Origin: Sepioteuthis lessoniana
Lineage: Eukaryota; Mollusca; Cephalopoda; Myopsida; Loliginidae
Length of the DNA: 64,000 bases
Reading direction: 5' to 3'
NCBI GenBank assembly: GCA_963585895.1
Contig: OY757934.1
Location: forward strand, 48,557,027 to 48,621,026
Of this stretch, positions 46,675 through 57,122 are shown piece after piece (within the stretch, counting starts at the first letter, position 1; each line of letters starts with the position of its first letter). The notes below the pieces were generated by a model, which was given only the letters and a program-made list of their open reading frames with translations, searched no databases and was not told where the DNA came from. The translations under genes and the position numbers were made by a program.

Positions 46675-46895
46675 CCCCATAGCATGGTGGTTACTGCAAC
46701 ATTGTAATTTGAGAGTTTGAACTCCTGTCATGCTATTATGTTCACTTTCAAACATATACCTTTGGGAAAAGTAGGAACTCCCTTATCCCCCACAGTTTTG
46801 GGTCAAATAATACTATTGCTATTCTTCTATAAGGATGACTTTGGTATTGAATAACCCACAAAGGTTGATATGCCATTAAAAACTATGAAACAAAC
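46675..46895 (+). mobile_element. SINE-A copy
   Basis: AAGTCCCCATAGCATGGTGG head, ATACCTTTGGGAAAAGTAGG, ATTGAATAACCCACAAAGGT, TGATATGCCATTAAAAAC. Confidence 0.85.
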
Positions 46896-47346
46896 TAAAC
46901 TTGGACAACTATTTACTACCAAAGTACAAATCACAAATTAGGATATCAAATCAAGAAAAAAAATTCTTAGAAATTTTATATTTTTGAGAATTTTCATTTT
47001 AGAAAATCATGACTTTTTGTCATCAGGAAACTTTGACAACAATAATCAAGGAAAATAATCACTTCCTACATGTGTCTAAGCCATTGAAATTTCATTAAAA
47101 TTTGTCTCAATAATAAAAAATGGTTCAGTTTTTTCACTATTATGTTTTTTATTTTTTGGGGTTTTTTTTTTCCAAAAATGTATGTTAAATACTTTTGAGT
47201 TTCTGTGCTGCCTTGACTTTTAGTATGATAAAACCTCCAAGGTTATCAGCCCACATACCACTACTCTATTTCAGAAAATTGGGAGAAAGGCTTCTTACCT
47301 CTAGAAAGCACCTCACAAAATGAAATGACTGATGCAAATGTATCTC

Positions 47347-47614
47347 GCCCGTGGTGTTATGGTCATTGTCGTAGGAGTTCAAACCCTGGACAAGGCTGAT
47401 TGCATTTCACATAACACTAATACCCTTGGGAAAGGTATGAATCCAATTATTCTCCCTCCAGTTATGAGTAAATAGTAGGGCAGACTAGGTTCTTCAGCCT
47501 TGGTGAGGCAACTAGTCTAGGAGAAGGAAAACTCTGAATTCAAACCTGTCAAACTCCGCTTAAAAAGTAGACTTTGTGTCATATCCTTCTCGAGCGGAGG
47601 GGTTGGTAAATAGA
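47347..47614 (+). mobile_element. SINE-B copy with internal head deletion and 13-bp target duplication
   Basis: GCCCGTGGTGTTATGGTCAT then directly AGGAGTTCAAACCCTGG, so the bases between the A and B boxes are shortened. The remainder is full length. GCAAATGTATCTC at 47334-47346 and 47615-47627. Confidence 0.92.
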
Positions 47615-47763
47615 GCAAATGTATCTCACTGGCCTTTATATGCAGTAACTGTTTCTGCTACTGCTAATAATAACATTGATGATGTTATCAACCCCTTGTG
47701 GGTTATTTAATGTCAAAATTTGATTAATTTATGAATGTTGGATTATAACCATAAGTATTTTCA

Positions 47764-48064
47764 ATGTTCCACTGCATTTTTAAATTGCACATTTCTATGT
47801 CTAGAATCATTTGGGTGGGTAGAGTTCCTGTGGTTTATCGGCTAACATGCAGGACTTGTTACATACCCATAATATACGGATGTGTGTGTTGTAGTAATGC
47901 CACAAACAATCTTACCTCGAAGAAACAGAAGGTGTGCTCTCTCTGCTACCGGCACGCGGAAACCAGAAGAAGAAAAGGACGCAAGAGGTGTGACTTATTT
48001 CATGGAGGAGAATGTGATAAGCCCATGTGAAGTGGCGAGATTTAATGAGCATATAAGAAACTAA
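47764..48064 (+). pseudogene. Possible piggyBac transposase C-terminal Cys-rich region
   Basis: In overlapping frames one reads KKQKVCSLCYRHAETRRRK, then RCDLFHGGECDKPM, and RNRRCALSA and CEVARFNEHIRN. Taken together the spacing (CxxC, basic linker, aromatic-xxCxxC, CxxxxF, H) recalls the C-terminal zinc-binding region of piggyBac transposases. Frameshifts split it. It could instead be a host zinc-finger fossil. No inverted repeats were found. Confidence 0.4.
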
Positions 48065-48620
48065 GTTTGAGGTGGAAAAAGCAGAGCAGTATTCTGCTTA
48101 TGTCTGATTGGTGAACATCCATCAGTTTATTTTGCGTTTTAAATAATTTGACTACCCCCTAATAGGTTGATTCCATCTCGACTAGACTTCTAAAACCACG
48201 AACAACAGACATAGGGATTCTAAAAACACGAAACTTTATGAAATTGGTTCAGGTACGAAACTTTTATTCACCTTTTTGAGTTTAAAGGTTTTTTGACATG
48301 AGGAGAGAGACACAATCTTTCTATGTTGACTGCTTTTACATTGTCAGCTCTCAACCCAACCAACGCATGGCGCCGTAGCGCACAAAGTCGTCTGGCCTCG
48401 GTGAGCCCTGAAAGTCAACCTTCTTCCAAGACAGGAGCTCAACTAAATGCTTTTTCTGCTTCCAGTGCGTGACGTCACCCAAATACCCTGGTCCCAATTC
48501 CTATCTGGGATTTTTATTTTGACATCTCTGAATGACACATCCTCTCCGCACGTATGAACACCTGCATTAATGTTGCACCTAACTAACCCATGCGCTAAGC
48601 AAAAGGTTCTCAGTCTAACT
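48065..48620. other. Unassigned stretch downstream of the Cys-rich region
   Basis: Less AT-rich than the surroundings (48350-48600). TCTAAAACCACGAACAACAG and TTCTAAAAACACGAAAC are a short local duplication at 48187-48230. No coding region accepted. Confidence 0.35.
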
Positions 48621-48634
48621 AAACCAAAAGGCAA

Positions 48635-48850
48635 GATATATAAAATGAAATCCCTCGGCAATTATATTATAGACTGCCACATCGTATTAAGTGAATTTGA
48701 ACTACAGTTGTGCTACAGCATTCTCTTTCAGACTACTACTCTTGGGAAAGATATGAACCCCCTTATCCTCCCAGCTATGGATTCACTACTGTCCATTCAA
48801 GGATGGCTTTAGCATTAAATAACCCATGATGGTTGATATGCTACTAAAAA
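48635..48850 (+). mobile_element. SINE-A copy, degenerate
   Basis: ATTATAGACTGCCACATCGT, GTGAATTTGAACTACAG, TACTCTTGGGAAAGATATGA, CCTTATCCTCCCAGCTATGG and tail TTAAATAACCCATGATGGTT. Confidence 0.8.
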
Positions 48851-48879
48851 CAGAAAGAAAGTAAGCAAAACAATTAGAT

Positions 48880-49520
48880 GATATTAAGTTTTCCTATCTA
48901 ATACTAACAATTTATATGCAATTATATGGTTTCAATAGACGATTTCTATTTAATAATAATCATTCGTCTGCAAATAGGTATATCATTTCAAGTAACTTGT
49001 GATGGCCATGCACAGAAGTGCCCAAGAACCGCGTGTGTCTGCTTCAGCTGGGGACACATTCGAAGACGACACTATAGAATCATAACAAAAAGGCACACAC
49101 TGGATTGGCCAGACCATCCAACTCACGTCCAGGTGGCAGACAAAAATAAGCTGGGCCATAAGATATACAAACCCTAAGATATGCTCCACACAAGCTGTAT
49201 GTTTATATAAGTTATAGTCAGTCACGGTGCATACAATGAACTCTACCAACATTCATAATGGTATGTGCCAAGCATTATTTATACAATGTTCCAATCTTCA
49301 GTGAGCGCCTTGGTAACTTAGCAACTACTGAGGTTGCCACTAGATTGTGTTGGTGTCCATTTCCATTGGTATTGGTGTTTGAATCGAGTTCATTTAGTGA
49401 GAGGACTTGCAGACAGCTGTCGACTTGCCCGACCATTTCGGTTCCAGTTCCATAGATAAGACCACATAACTATTCCTATTTCATAATTTGTTTGTACACA
49501 GTTATGTGGTTAAAAGTTAC
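48880..49520. other. SINE-C internal repeats split by an unassigned segment
   Basis: TTATATGGTTTCAATAGACG at 48920 and ACAGTTATGTGGTTAAAAGT at 49498 are minus-strand SINE-C internal units. Between them 48985-49490 is less AT-rich and unassigned; an open stretch on the plus strand there (48926-49177) has no known similarity. Confidence 0.4.
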
Positions 49521-49530
49521 TAAGACAAAT

Positions 49531-49912
49531 CATCATCATCATCATCTTGTCGTGCCATCAGCACAGATATCCGTGACCCTTTCTCGCCACCTCTTCCTAT
49601 CATTCATCGCTTTCGGGAGGTCCTCTGGGCTACACCCCGTATCCTCACAGAACTGCTGTATGTTGGTTCGAGCTGGTTGCCCTACTTTTACTCGGCCATG
49701 TGAAGGGGTTCATAGGAGTACATCACTTATGAGCTTGTCCCTACTTCTCCAGCAGTGTCCTGCATGTCTGGTTCGTCTAATTTGGATAGTTTTCATGATG
49801 GGTGGTTGGTGGCTGTACAGCTGCTGCTTTGTTGGGTGCTGCCTCCAGGACCTGTTCAATATTGCTTGCAGCATTCTTGTGTAGTTGCCGTCAAGCTTTT
49901 TCTCCAGCCATT
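49531..49912 (-). mobile_element. RTE LINE 3' end, 5' truncated
   Basis: About 380 bases matching the 276-660 part of the first copy: (CATCAT)n tail, TCGTGCCATCAGCACAGATA, then CAGCAGTGTCCTGC and GGTTCGTCTAATTTGG. It is inserted inside a minus-strand SINE-C array, as its flanks on both sides are SINE-C internal units. Confidence 0.88.
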
Positions 49913-50052
49913 TACAAAGACAAATAATCCTGAGTAAACAATTACATCTTCAAGTAACTATTCTTAATACAAAATATTTGCACGCATATGGTATCTTATT
50001 TTTCAATTCTTCTTTGTCCATCTTAGTCAATGAGAACTATCTGATCAACCTA

Positions 50053-50379
50053 TTATTGAGGATGGCATCTGTGATTGCGTAGATGGCTAATGAGGCCAAT
50101 CTGTGTGTAGAAGAGTCTTGGACAGTGAGAACAAGGAATGGTGACGGCAGAGGCTGATATGGCAGTGCCTTTTCTAAGCTTCTTGCACTGCTCAGTTGCA
50201 GCATTCCTTCTTGCTTCACAGACTTTCACTCTACATTTGACAACTTCACACCACTTGTTTCTGTCCTGCACCAAACATTCTAGACTATTTTGGGTGATAT
50301 CAAAAGATTTCATGGAGACCTTCAGTGTGTCTTTGAAGCGTTTTTTTCTAGCCTCCATGCTATCTAGTATTCCTATCAA
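50053..50379 (-). pseudogene. Non-LTR retrotransposon C-terminus with CCHH finger
   Basis: A 108-codon open frame. It reads RKKRFKDTLKVSMKSFDI, QDRNKWCEVVKCRV, EARRNAATEQ and ends in a CSHCPRLFYTQIGLISHLRN finger followed by H. This arrangement (KD-LK, DR-KW, then a terminal zinc finger) occurs at the C-terminus of many LINE-encoded polyproteins. It is not the same as the RTE C-terminus elsewhere in the window, so a second LINE lineage is present. Confidence 0.65.
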
Positions 50380-50394
50380 ATACTAATAATTTTC

Positions 50395-50900
50395 AAACAG
50401 ACTTTTTTGAACCATTGATAGGACCTTGACAGATAGTACCACTCTGAATCAGAGTAGATCCGGGATTAATGACTATGAAGGGTCTGATTTGGTTTACTTT
50501 CTTTGTTTATTGGCATATCAACCTTTGTAGGTTATTTAATACCAAAATCATCCTTCTAGAGGCTATGAATGGGTGAATCCATACTTCCCGGAGCTCTGGA
50601 ACTGGAGCCTAAACACCAGGTGCAGTTTAGTATCATATCCAGGATTCTAAACCTCACCAACATAGCAGGCTGCTGACAAGTAATACTTGGTTTATTTAAT
50701 GGCATATCAACTCCTTATAGGTTATTTGCTCACAGTTATATGGTATCAAGTATTCCTATCTAAAACAAATAATTTGCACATACTTATATGGTATCCAGTA
50801 TTTCTAATGCAAATAATTTGCACACCATCATATGGTAGTAAATATTCCTATCTAATACAAATGATTTATATACAATTATATAGTCTCAAGTAATAAAAGT
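50395..50900 (-). mobile_element. Mosaic of SINE-C and SINE-A fragments
   Basis: SINE-C 5' piece 50395-50480 in reverse (GATAGGACCTTGACAGATAG), SINE-A tail 50495-50562 (TTGGCATATCAACCTTTGTA), the SINE-C remainder 50565-50660, another SINE tail 50690-50730, then internal units to 50900. Confidence 0.65.
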
Positions 50901-51067
50901 GATAAAATTTTATTAATAGCTGGGTTCTTTCAAGTCACTCTCTGTGTGGCTGGGTACAGAAGCAAGAGAAAGCATAGGGGAAGCCGAGAGAAAGAACCCC
51001 CACAAAGATCTGAGAAGAGTTGGTTCTACAAGACCCACAGAGTTCATGTGTTTAATCAAGATAGAGG
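50901..51067. other. Unassigned segment
   Basis: Purine-rich AGAAGCAAGAGAAAGCATAG run, no matches in the window. Confidence 0.3.
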
Positions 51068-51695
51068 CATTTCCTCATCAAGCCTCTGAAATTAGTAGAC
51101 CAGTTCATATACCTCAGTAGCAATATCTCATCTACTGAAAGTAAAAACATAAGCTTTGGTAAAGCAGTGCACTGCTTTTGTCTGGTTAATGAACATATGA
51201 AAATCTTTCTGATGAAATAAGATTGGAATTCTTCCAAGCTTTAGCTGTGTCAGTACTACTATACGGTTGCACTGCATGGATTCTTCCAAAATGCCAGGAG
51301 AAAAAGCTTGATTGGAACTACTCAAGAATGCTGCATATTTTTTTTAAACAAATCCTGGAAACAGCTCCCTACAAAACAGCAAGTGTACAACCACTTTCAT
51401 CTATCTTAAAAACTATCCAAATAAGGCGAAGAAGATATGTTGGGCACTGCTGAAGAAGTAAGGACAAACTCATAAATAATGTTCTCTTATGAAGCACTAT
51501 CCGTGTTGATGGCATGACATGATGATGATGGAGCTCTATACATGGACACACCAGAACTAAAATTCATCAGCTCTGTTTAAACACTGGATGCCATCTAGAG
51601 AACTTACCAAGAGTGATGACCAAAAAGGATGGATGGCAAGAGAGAATCAAGGGAATCTGTACAGTTGACACATCCTGATGATGATGATGATGATG
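51068..51695 (+). mobile_element. RTE LINE 3' fragment containing a micro-insertion of an RTE end
   Basis: Collinear with the last 600 bases of the LINE: CCTCTGAAATTAGTAGACCA, SSTES-like block, VLLYGCTAW, IRRRRYVGHC, to (GATGAT)n at 51675-51695. At about 51500-51530 it contains ATCCGTGTTGATGGCATGAC then ATGATGATGG, a copy of the LINE's own last 30 bases. Confidence 0.8.
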
Positions 51696-51834
51696 AAGAA
51701 ATTGATATTAAAGAAAGCAAATCTACCTCAAATATTGTGTTCATCACTTGTTTCCATATATTTCCACATCCTCAGTAACTGAACAAAGAAAATAAACAAC
51801 AGAAGAGCCTACATTTGATGTGCGTTGTGTTTTT

Positions 51835-51990
51835 TTTTCTCTTACCCACTAGACAATCAGTTAATCATCATGATGGATATAGCAGTTGTGGGTGACAATG
51901 CTATACATCATTTTTTTCTCACCCACTAGACAATCAGTTAATCATCATGATGGACATAGCAGTTGTTGGTGACAATGCTATACATCATTT
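51835..51990 (+). repeat. 77-bp tandem duplication
   Basis: ACCCACTAGACAATCAGTTA begins at 51844 and 51921; each unit continues with AATCATCATGATGGA and GACAATGCTATACATCATTT. The same motif occurs singly at 37810-37850. Confidence 0.92.
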
Positions 51991-52480
51991 AAAGAAAAAT
52001 ATAGGAACAAACTCATTTTTCAATTTCTCTTTCTATCCAATTTATTCTCTCTTTTTTCTTCTTTCTGTGTTTCTGTCATATTTTCTTTCTTGGGGATGGA
52101 AAGGTTATTTGAACCAATAGACAAGTACAAATGTTGATCCATATGTACAAGGAATATTTAAAAAGATACTGGGGTGAGGGAAAAGTTTTGCAGTATATGA
52201 GCATTTGCAGTGCATATATCACATGACTTCCTAGCAGTTCAAGCTATGGAAAGTACTCACTGTGGTTGGTAGTATCATGGTAGTTGGTGTGCTGATATGT
52301 TGTGCATTGCTTCACTTTATGCATGATTTGAAAGCTGCACAAATAAACATGCAATCTAGTTTAATTCAGGGATTTATGCTTTACAAGTTTGAACTGGCCC
52401 ATAATGCTGCAGAAGCAACCAAAAACATTTGTTGTGTGAAAGGTGAAGATGCAGCTGATCACAGTACATTAACCAGAAGG

Positions 52481-53058
52481 TTTGGTTTTATAGCATATCA
52501 ACCATTGTAGGTTATTGAATGCCAAATCCTTTTTATACATATATATTAAATATATGATTTCTAAACACATTTTGTAGATAACATTTTTAGATGAATCAGA
52601 GCTCATTTTTTTTTAACATAGTTAAATGGTTTCACTTATTTCAATCTAATATGAATAATTCTATTAACTATTAATCATTTATTTGCACACAGTTAAATGC
52701 TTTGAAGTATTGTTATTTCACACTAACAATTCAATTAAACATCAGTCATTTGTTTACACATAGTTAGATTATTAAACAGTTCTATTTCAAGCAATTCAAT
52801 TTAGCATAAGTCATTTGTTTTCACTCAGTTTAAATGTCAAACAGTTCTATTTGACCCATAAATATCACTTGCTATCACTCCAGGACAGAGTGGACCTGGG
52901 AGCAATGTGATAAAGGAGTAATCCACATTCCCCAAAGTTCCAGCATTACTAGAGCCTCACCACCAGATTGTTTATGTCATATCCAGGACACTTGTTGAGA
53001 GGGTCTTACCCCTCCGCAGAGATGCAGTCGGTGTATTTTAGAGCCCCAGTCTGGCCTA
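52481..53058 (-). mobile_element. SINE-C copy inside the mariner
   Basis: Full-length on the minus strand with tail, several AGTTAAATGGTTTCA-type units and head ACTGGGGCTCTAAAATACAC. TAACCAGAAGG (52470-52480) and TAACCAGATAG (53059-53069) are the target duplication (9 of 11). Confidence 0.88.
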
Positions 53059-53315
53059 TAACCAGATAGTTTAAAAAATTTTAATTGGGTTGCAAGAACC
53101 TTGACAATCAGTTAAGGTCAGGAGGGCCTAAAGCTGTGGATTCCAAGGCAGTGTTTCAAGTCAAAAAAACAAATCCAGCAACTAACAGTCAGAGGTGAGC
53201 TTGGTATCTCATAGTCCAGTTTTGTTCATCACTTTCACGACTTTGGCAAATGTAACTGGAGTTGTCGTAGTATGCCTCACATTACCAAAATATTATAAAA
53301 CTTTTGATTTACTTG

Positions 53316-53732
53316 GTTTGGTTTGGTTTGGTTTAATGGCATATCAACTCTTTTTAGGTTATTTAATGCCAAAGCCATTCTCCTAGAAGAAAAATAAGGG
53401 TACTATTTAACCTATAGCTGGGAGGATAAGGGGGTTCATACTTTTCTCAAAGGTATTTGGTTTTCATACTTTTCTCAAGGGTATTTGGTTTGGTTTGGTT
53501 TCTTTGTTTAATGGCATATCAACTCTTTTTAGGTTATTTAATGCTAAAGCCATTCTCCTAGAAGAAGAATAAGGGTACTATTTAACCCATAGCTGGGAGG
53601 ATAAGGGGGTTCATACCTTTCCCAAGGGTATTTTGCCCGAAAGTGAACGTAATAGCGCGACTGGAGTACAAACTTGCGTACTACGATTCCGCAGTCCATT
53701 GCTTTAACCATTATACCACGAGGACGCCCCTG
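53316..53732 (-). mobile_element. Partially duplicated SINE-A with 15-bp target duplication
   Basis: CTTTTGATTTACTTG at 53301-53315 and 53733-53747, perfect. Inside are a complete SINE-A (about 53485-53732) and a second tail-plus-centre (53316-53455). The junction repeats TTCATACTTTTCTCAA and GGTATTTGG. A single target duplication around both means one integration of a dimer-like template or a duplication after integration. Confidence 0.92.
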
Positions 53733-53877
53733 CTTTTGATTTACTTGAGAAAAACATTGTGCATATATTAAAAATATAACAGGGTGAGTTGCCTTGAGAC
53801 AACCTGATGCTTGGGATCAATTTCATTACCCTGGATGTGTGTGTTTGACAGTGAGATGTGCATGTTGATTTGACTGT

Positions 53878-54110
53878 GGTTTGGTTTGTTGTTTAATGGC
53901 ATATCAACTATCTTGGGTTATCTAATGCTGCAGCCATCCTTGTAGAAAAAATAGTGGTACTATTTAACCCATAACTGGTAGGATAAGAAGTTTAATACCA
54001 TTCCCAAGGATATTAGTCTAAAAGTGAATATAATAGCACAACTGGAGTTCAAAATTGCTTACTATTATGTCACAGTCTAACAGATTAACCACTTCACCTC
54101 AGTGACTCCC
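53878..54110 (-). mobile_element. SINE-A copy
   Basis: TGTTTAATGGCATATCAACT tail, GGGTTATCTAATGC, CATTCCCAAGGATATTAGTC centre, head at about 54105 (GGTGAAGTGGTTAATCTGTT on the minus strand). Confidence 0.88.
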
Positions 54111-54612
54111 TAAGTTTAACAGTGAAAAGAAAGAGATTGGTGATATCACTGAAAACAATATAGAACCATGTGTGATGAGGCCAAAGGCCTTACTGTAACT
54201 TCAGTTGGCTGACAAGACAGTGAAGCAGCAAGCTCATATTCAAAGATATCCTATCTGGGATTGAGCCTTGAACAAACAAACCCAGCAAACATAGCAATTA
54301 AGTGATAAGTATGCTGACACTTGGTCATATTTCTTTCTTGAGCCGTGCTGCCAGCACGATATGATGATGATGATGATGAGATAATTCTTAAATGGACTTT
54401 TGTCTTTTGTTCCCTACCTATCCTCCACAAAACAATCATCACCAGTGTTTTGCTTCACCAGTTAGGGATATGATTGATTGATTGATTTTACTGGCATGTC
54501 AACCTGTTCAGGGTTATTTTATACCTAAAAGATTAGGAAATTGCTTTCATTGTACATCTATAATTTTCATTTTTTTGTGTAGTTTATTCTTAAGAGATTT
54601 TTGCATATGACA
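54111..54612. other. Unassigned stretch with an RTE-like tail
   Basis: GCCGTGCTGCCAGCACGATA then TGATGATGATGATG at 54342-54380 is an RTE 3' terminus of about 40 bases. A SINE-C-like tail piece lies at 54478-54530 (ACTGGCATGTCAACCTGTTC). Confidence 0.55.
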
Positions 54613-55192
54613 TGAAGTATTTCTGGGAGACTCTTCATGACATAGTGGCTAATATGCTCCTGGGTTCAATCCCAGGTTGAGTCATACCAAAGACTCAAAA
54701 AATGGTACATGATGCCTCTTTGCTTAACACTCAGCATTATAAGGTATGGATCAAGGATAAAGTGAAGCAATCCAGGGAAAGGAGTAGTAGCTATTGAAAA
54801 GGGAGCCTTCGGGTCACCCTCGACTAAGGTTGCCAACTTTACTTTTCAGCTATGGCCTGTGAGACCTGGATTCAATCCCAGGTCGTGTCATTCCAAAGAC
54901 TCAAAAAATGGTACTTGATGCCTCCTTGCTTAACACTCAGCATCATAAGGTACGGATCAAGGGTAAAGTGGATCAAAACTGGGAAAGGAGTAGCAGCCAC
55001 CCCTACACCTTGGTGTAGAAGCTATCAAAAAGGGAGCCTTCGAGACACCCTCGACTACGGTCACCAACTTTACTTTTATATATATATATATATATATAAA
55101 GATGTGTGTTGTAGGTCCAAAGAAAGAATAAAAATATATTTTAAAATAGGTAGGTCCATGAAGAGATTTGTATTTTTTAATTAATTTATTTA

Positions 55193-55240
<48 letters not shown>

Positions 55241-55490
55241 GTATTTCTAGGAGAATCTTTATGGCATAGTAACTAATATGCTATATTATAACATTATAGT
55301 AAGTGAGTTCAAACTCCAATTGTGCTATTATGTTCATTTTCAGACTTATACCCTCAGGAAAGGTATAAACTGTTTTACTCCTCCAGCTATAGGTTAAATA
55401 GTACCACTACTGTCCTTGCACAAGGATAGCTTTGGTATTAAATTACCCACTATAGTTGATATGCCATTAAAAACAAAGAAACCAAATCAT
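54613..55490 (+). mobile_element. Composite of SINE-A head, two SINE-D copies and a SINE-A
   Basis: A SINE-A head (54621-54659) is joined directly to SINE-D at the B box (GGGTTCAATCCCAGGTTGAG). SINE-D copies run 54656-54846 and 54850-55075. (TA)n arrays lie at 55077-55098 and 55199-55238. A full SINE-A follows (55245-55490). GAAGTATTTCT precedes both SINE-A heads (54614 and 55238), and AAGTATTTCT follows the last SINE-A at 55494. Confidence 0.75.
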
Positions 55491-55493
55491 TAA

Positions 55494-56330
55494 GTATTTC
55501 TATCTAATACAATTTACACGCAGTTATATGATTTCAAGTATTCCTATCTAATACTAATAATTTTATGGTTTCAAGTAGTTATTTCTATTTGATAATAGCC
55601 ATTTGTTTGCACACTGTTACATGGTTTCAAGTAACTAAAAATAATCCTTAGTAAACAATTATAGCTTCAAGTAACTATTTTTAATATGAATAATTCACAG
55701 TTATATGGAATCAAGAATTCCTATCAAATACTAATAATTTCAAACAGATCTATTTGACCAATAGATGGGACCTAAATATGTACTACTACTCTGGGTCAAA
55801 GTGGACCAGGGAGTAATGGCAATTAAGGGGTACTCCACACTCCCCAAAGCTTCAGGATTGGATCCTTACTACTGGATGCAGTTTAGTAACATTCTCAGAA
55901 CATCCCTTTTTTTAGGGAGAGGGATGGATGGTCTTACCCTCTTCTAAGCTCCACTGACAAAACATTTTTCTTAGGTAGTTAGGACCTCAACCTATTAATT
56001 ATAATTTACATTTATCTATAAATTATTCATATTACAAATAATTTATTGTATAGTTTCAAGTATTCCTATCTAATATTAATAATTATATACTTTTAAGTAA
56101 CTATTGTACAGTTGTATAGTTTTAAGTAATTAATAATAATTTTTACTCAACAATTATACCTTCAAGCAACTATTCTTTACAAAAAATAATCTACAGTCAT
56201 ATGGCATTAAGTATTCTTATCCAATGCTAATAATTTTCAAATAGATGGGATCTTAACAGGTACTACCACTATGGGTCAAAGTGGGTCTTGGAGTAATTGC
56301 AGTGAAGGAATTTCCCATACTCATAAGTAC
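55494..56330 (-). mobile_element. SINE-C copies with expanded internal repeat
   Basis: Minus-strand units of about 50 bases (TTATATGATTTCAAGTATTC, CTATCTAATACTAATAATTT) run 55494-55745, then the head region 55746-55960 (GACCAATAGATGGGACCTAA, GTACTCCACACTCCCCAAAG). A second partial copy is at 56040-56330. Confidence 0.75.
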
Positions 56331-56698
56331 TCCAAGTGAAGACTATGCAATACAAGTACTATTAAGATACTCTTCAATATAGTTGCTATTGAGATTGATG
56401 CACTCGTCCCATTAGTGTATAAGCAGATAAATACTCTCCTCAAAGAAAGTGGCATCAAGTGACTGGAGCTTACTATGGGACCCAAGATGACAATTTCTGA
56501 TATCCCAACTTTTCATGGATGATTTAATGAATCATTGGCTGCAGAAGATCAAGTTCAAACAGCCAGGTCACAAAATTTGCACAGTCATCTTGAATCAAAG
56601 CTTCAATATACACATGCAATGCTATCTTTTCTTGCTGACAAACATAAATGCTCTACACAACATTCACTCTGCAGATTTGTATGCACTTCAGTCTTAAA
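56331..56698 (+). other. Unassigned segment with protein-like blocks
   Basis: Across frames one can read VAIEIDALVPLVYKQINTLL, ESLAAEDQVQTARSQNLHS and HAMLSFLADKHK. The composition looks like former coding sequence of a repeat, but I cannot name the family. Confidence 0.35.
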
Positions 56699-57122
56699 GC
56701 TGTTCTGGCTGTTATGAGAAGTATTTCATACCCTGCTTTACTTTTTCCGCACTATACTCCTCTTTGACTGCACTATACCAGACCAACACCTGCTTCCTGT
56801 TCATCACATGTTCACCATATAAAACAAGAAGTTCAAGGTGAATTTCTGTTAAATTATTGTGAAGTCACATATGTATGTTATCAATATTAAGGCTGTTCTG
56901 GCTGTTACAAGAAGTATTGCCTACCCTGTAGAGCTTTGTCTTGATATGCTCCTCTATGGGCTCACTATGCCAGACCAACACCTGCTTCCAGCTCATAACA
57001 TGTTCACCATAAAAGCAACAAGTTCAAGGTAAATTTCAGTTGAATTATTGTGATGTCACATATGTATGTTATCAATATTAAGGCTGTTCTGGCTGTTACA
57101 AGAAGTATTGTATACCCTGTGT
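56699..57122 (+). repeat. About 192-bp tandem repeat, 2.2 copies
   Basis: GCTGTTCTGGCTGTTA begins at 56699, 56892 and 57083 (periods 193 and 191). Shared blocks are CCAGACCAACACCTGCTTCC, AGTTCAAGGT and GTCACATATGTATGTTATCA. Confidence 0.93.

Larger units (their letters stand above)
52160..53770 (+). mobile_element. Mariner-type transposon copy 2, split by two SINE insertions
   Basis: Matches the element at 20374: GAGGGAAAAGTTTTGCAGTA start, then LYKFELAHNAAEATKNICCV, then DHSTLTRR. A SINE-C occupies 52481-53058. Beyond it, KNFNWVARTLTIS-like remains and RGELGIS, HHFHDFGKCNWSCR-like blocks lie at 53060-53300. A SINE-A complex occupies 53316-53732. Many stops. The mariner is older than both SINEs. 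Confidence 0.75.

Noticed and set aside
48926..49252. Two opposing ORFs of 83-89 codons
   Set aside because: No family match, no splice or promoter signals, and placed between SINE-C internal repeats.
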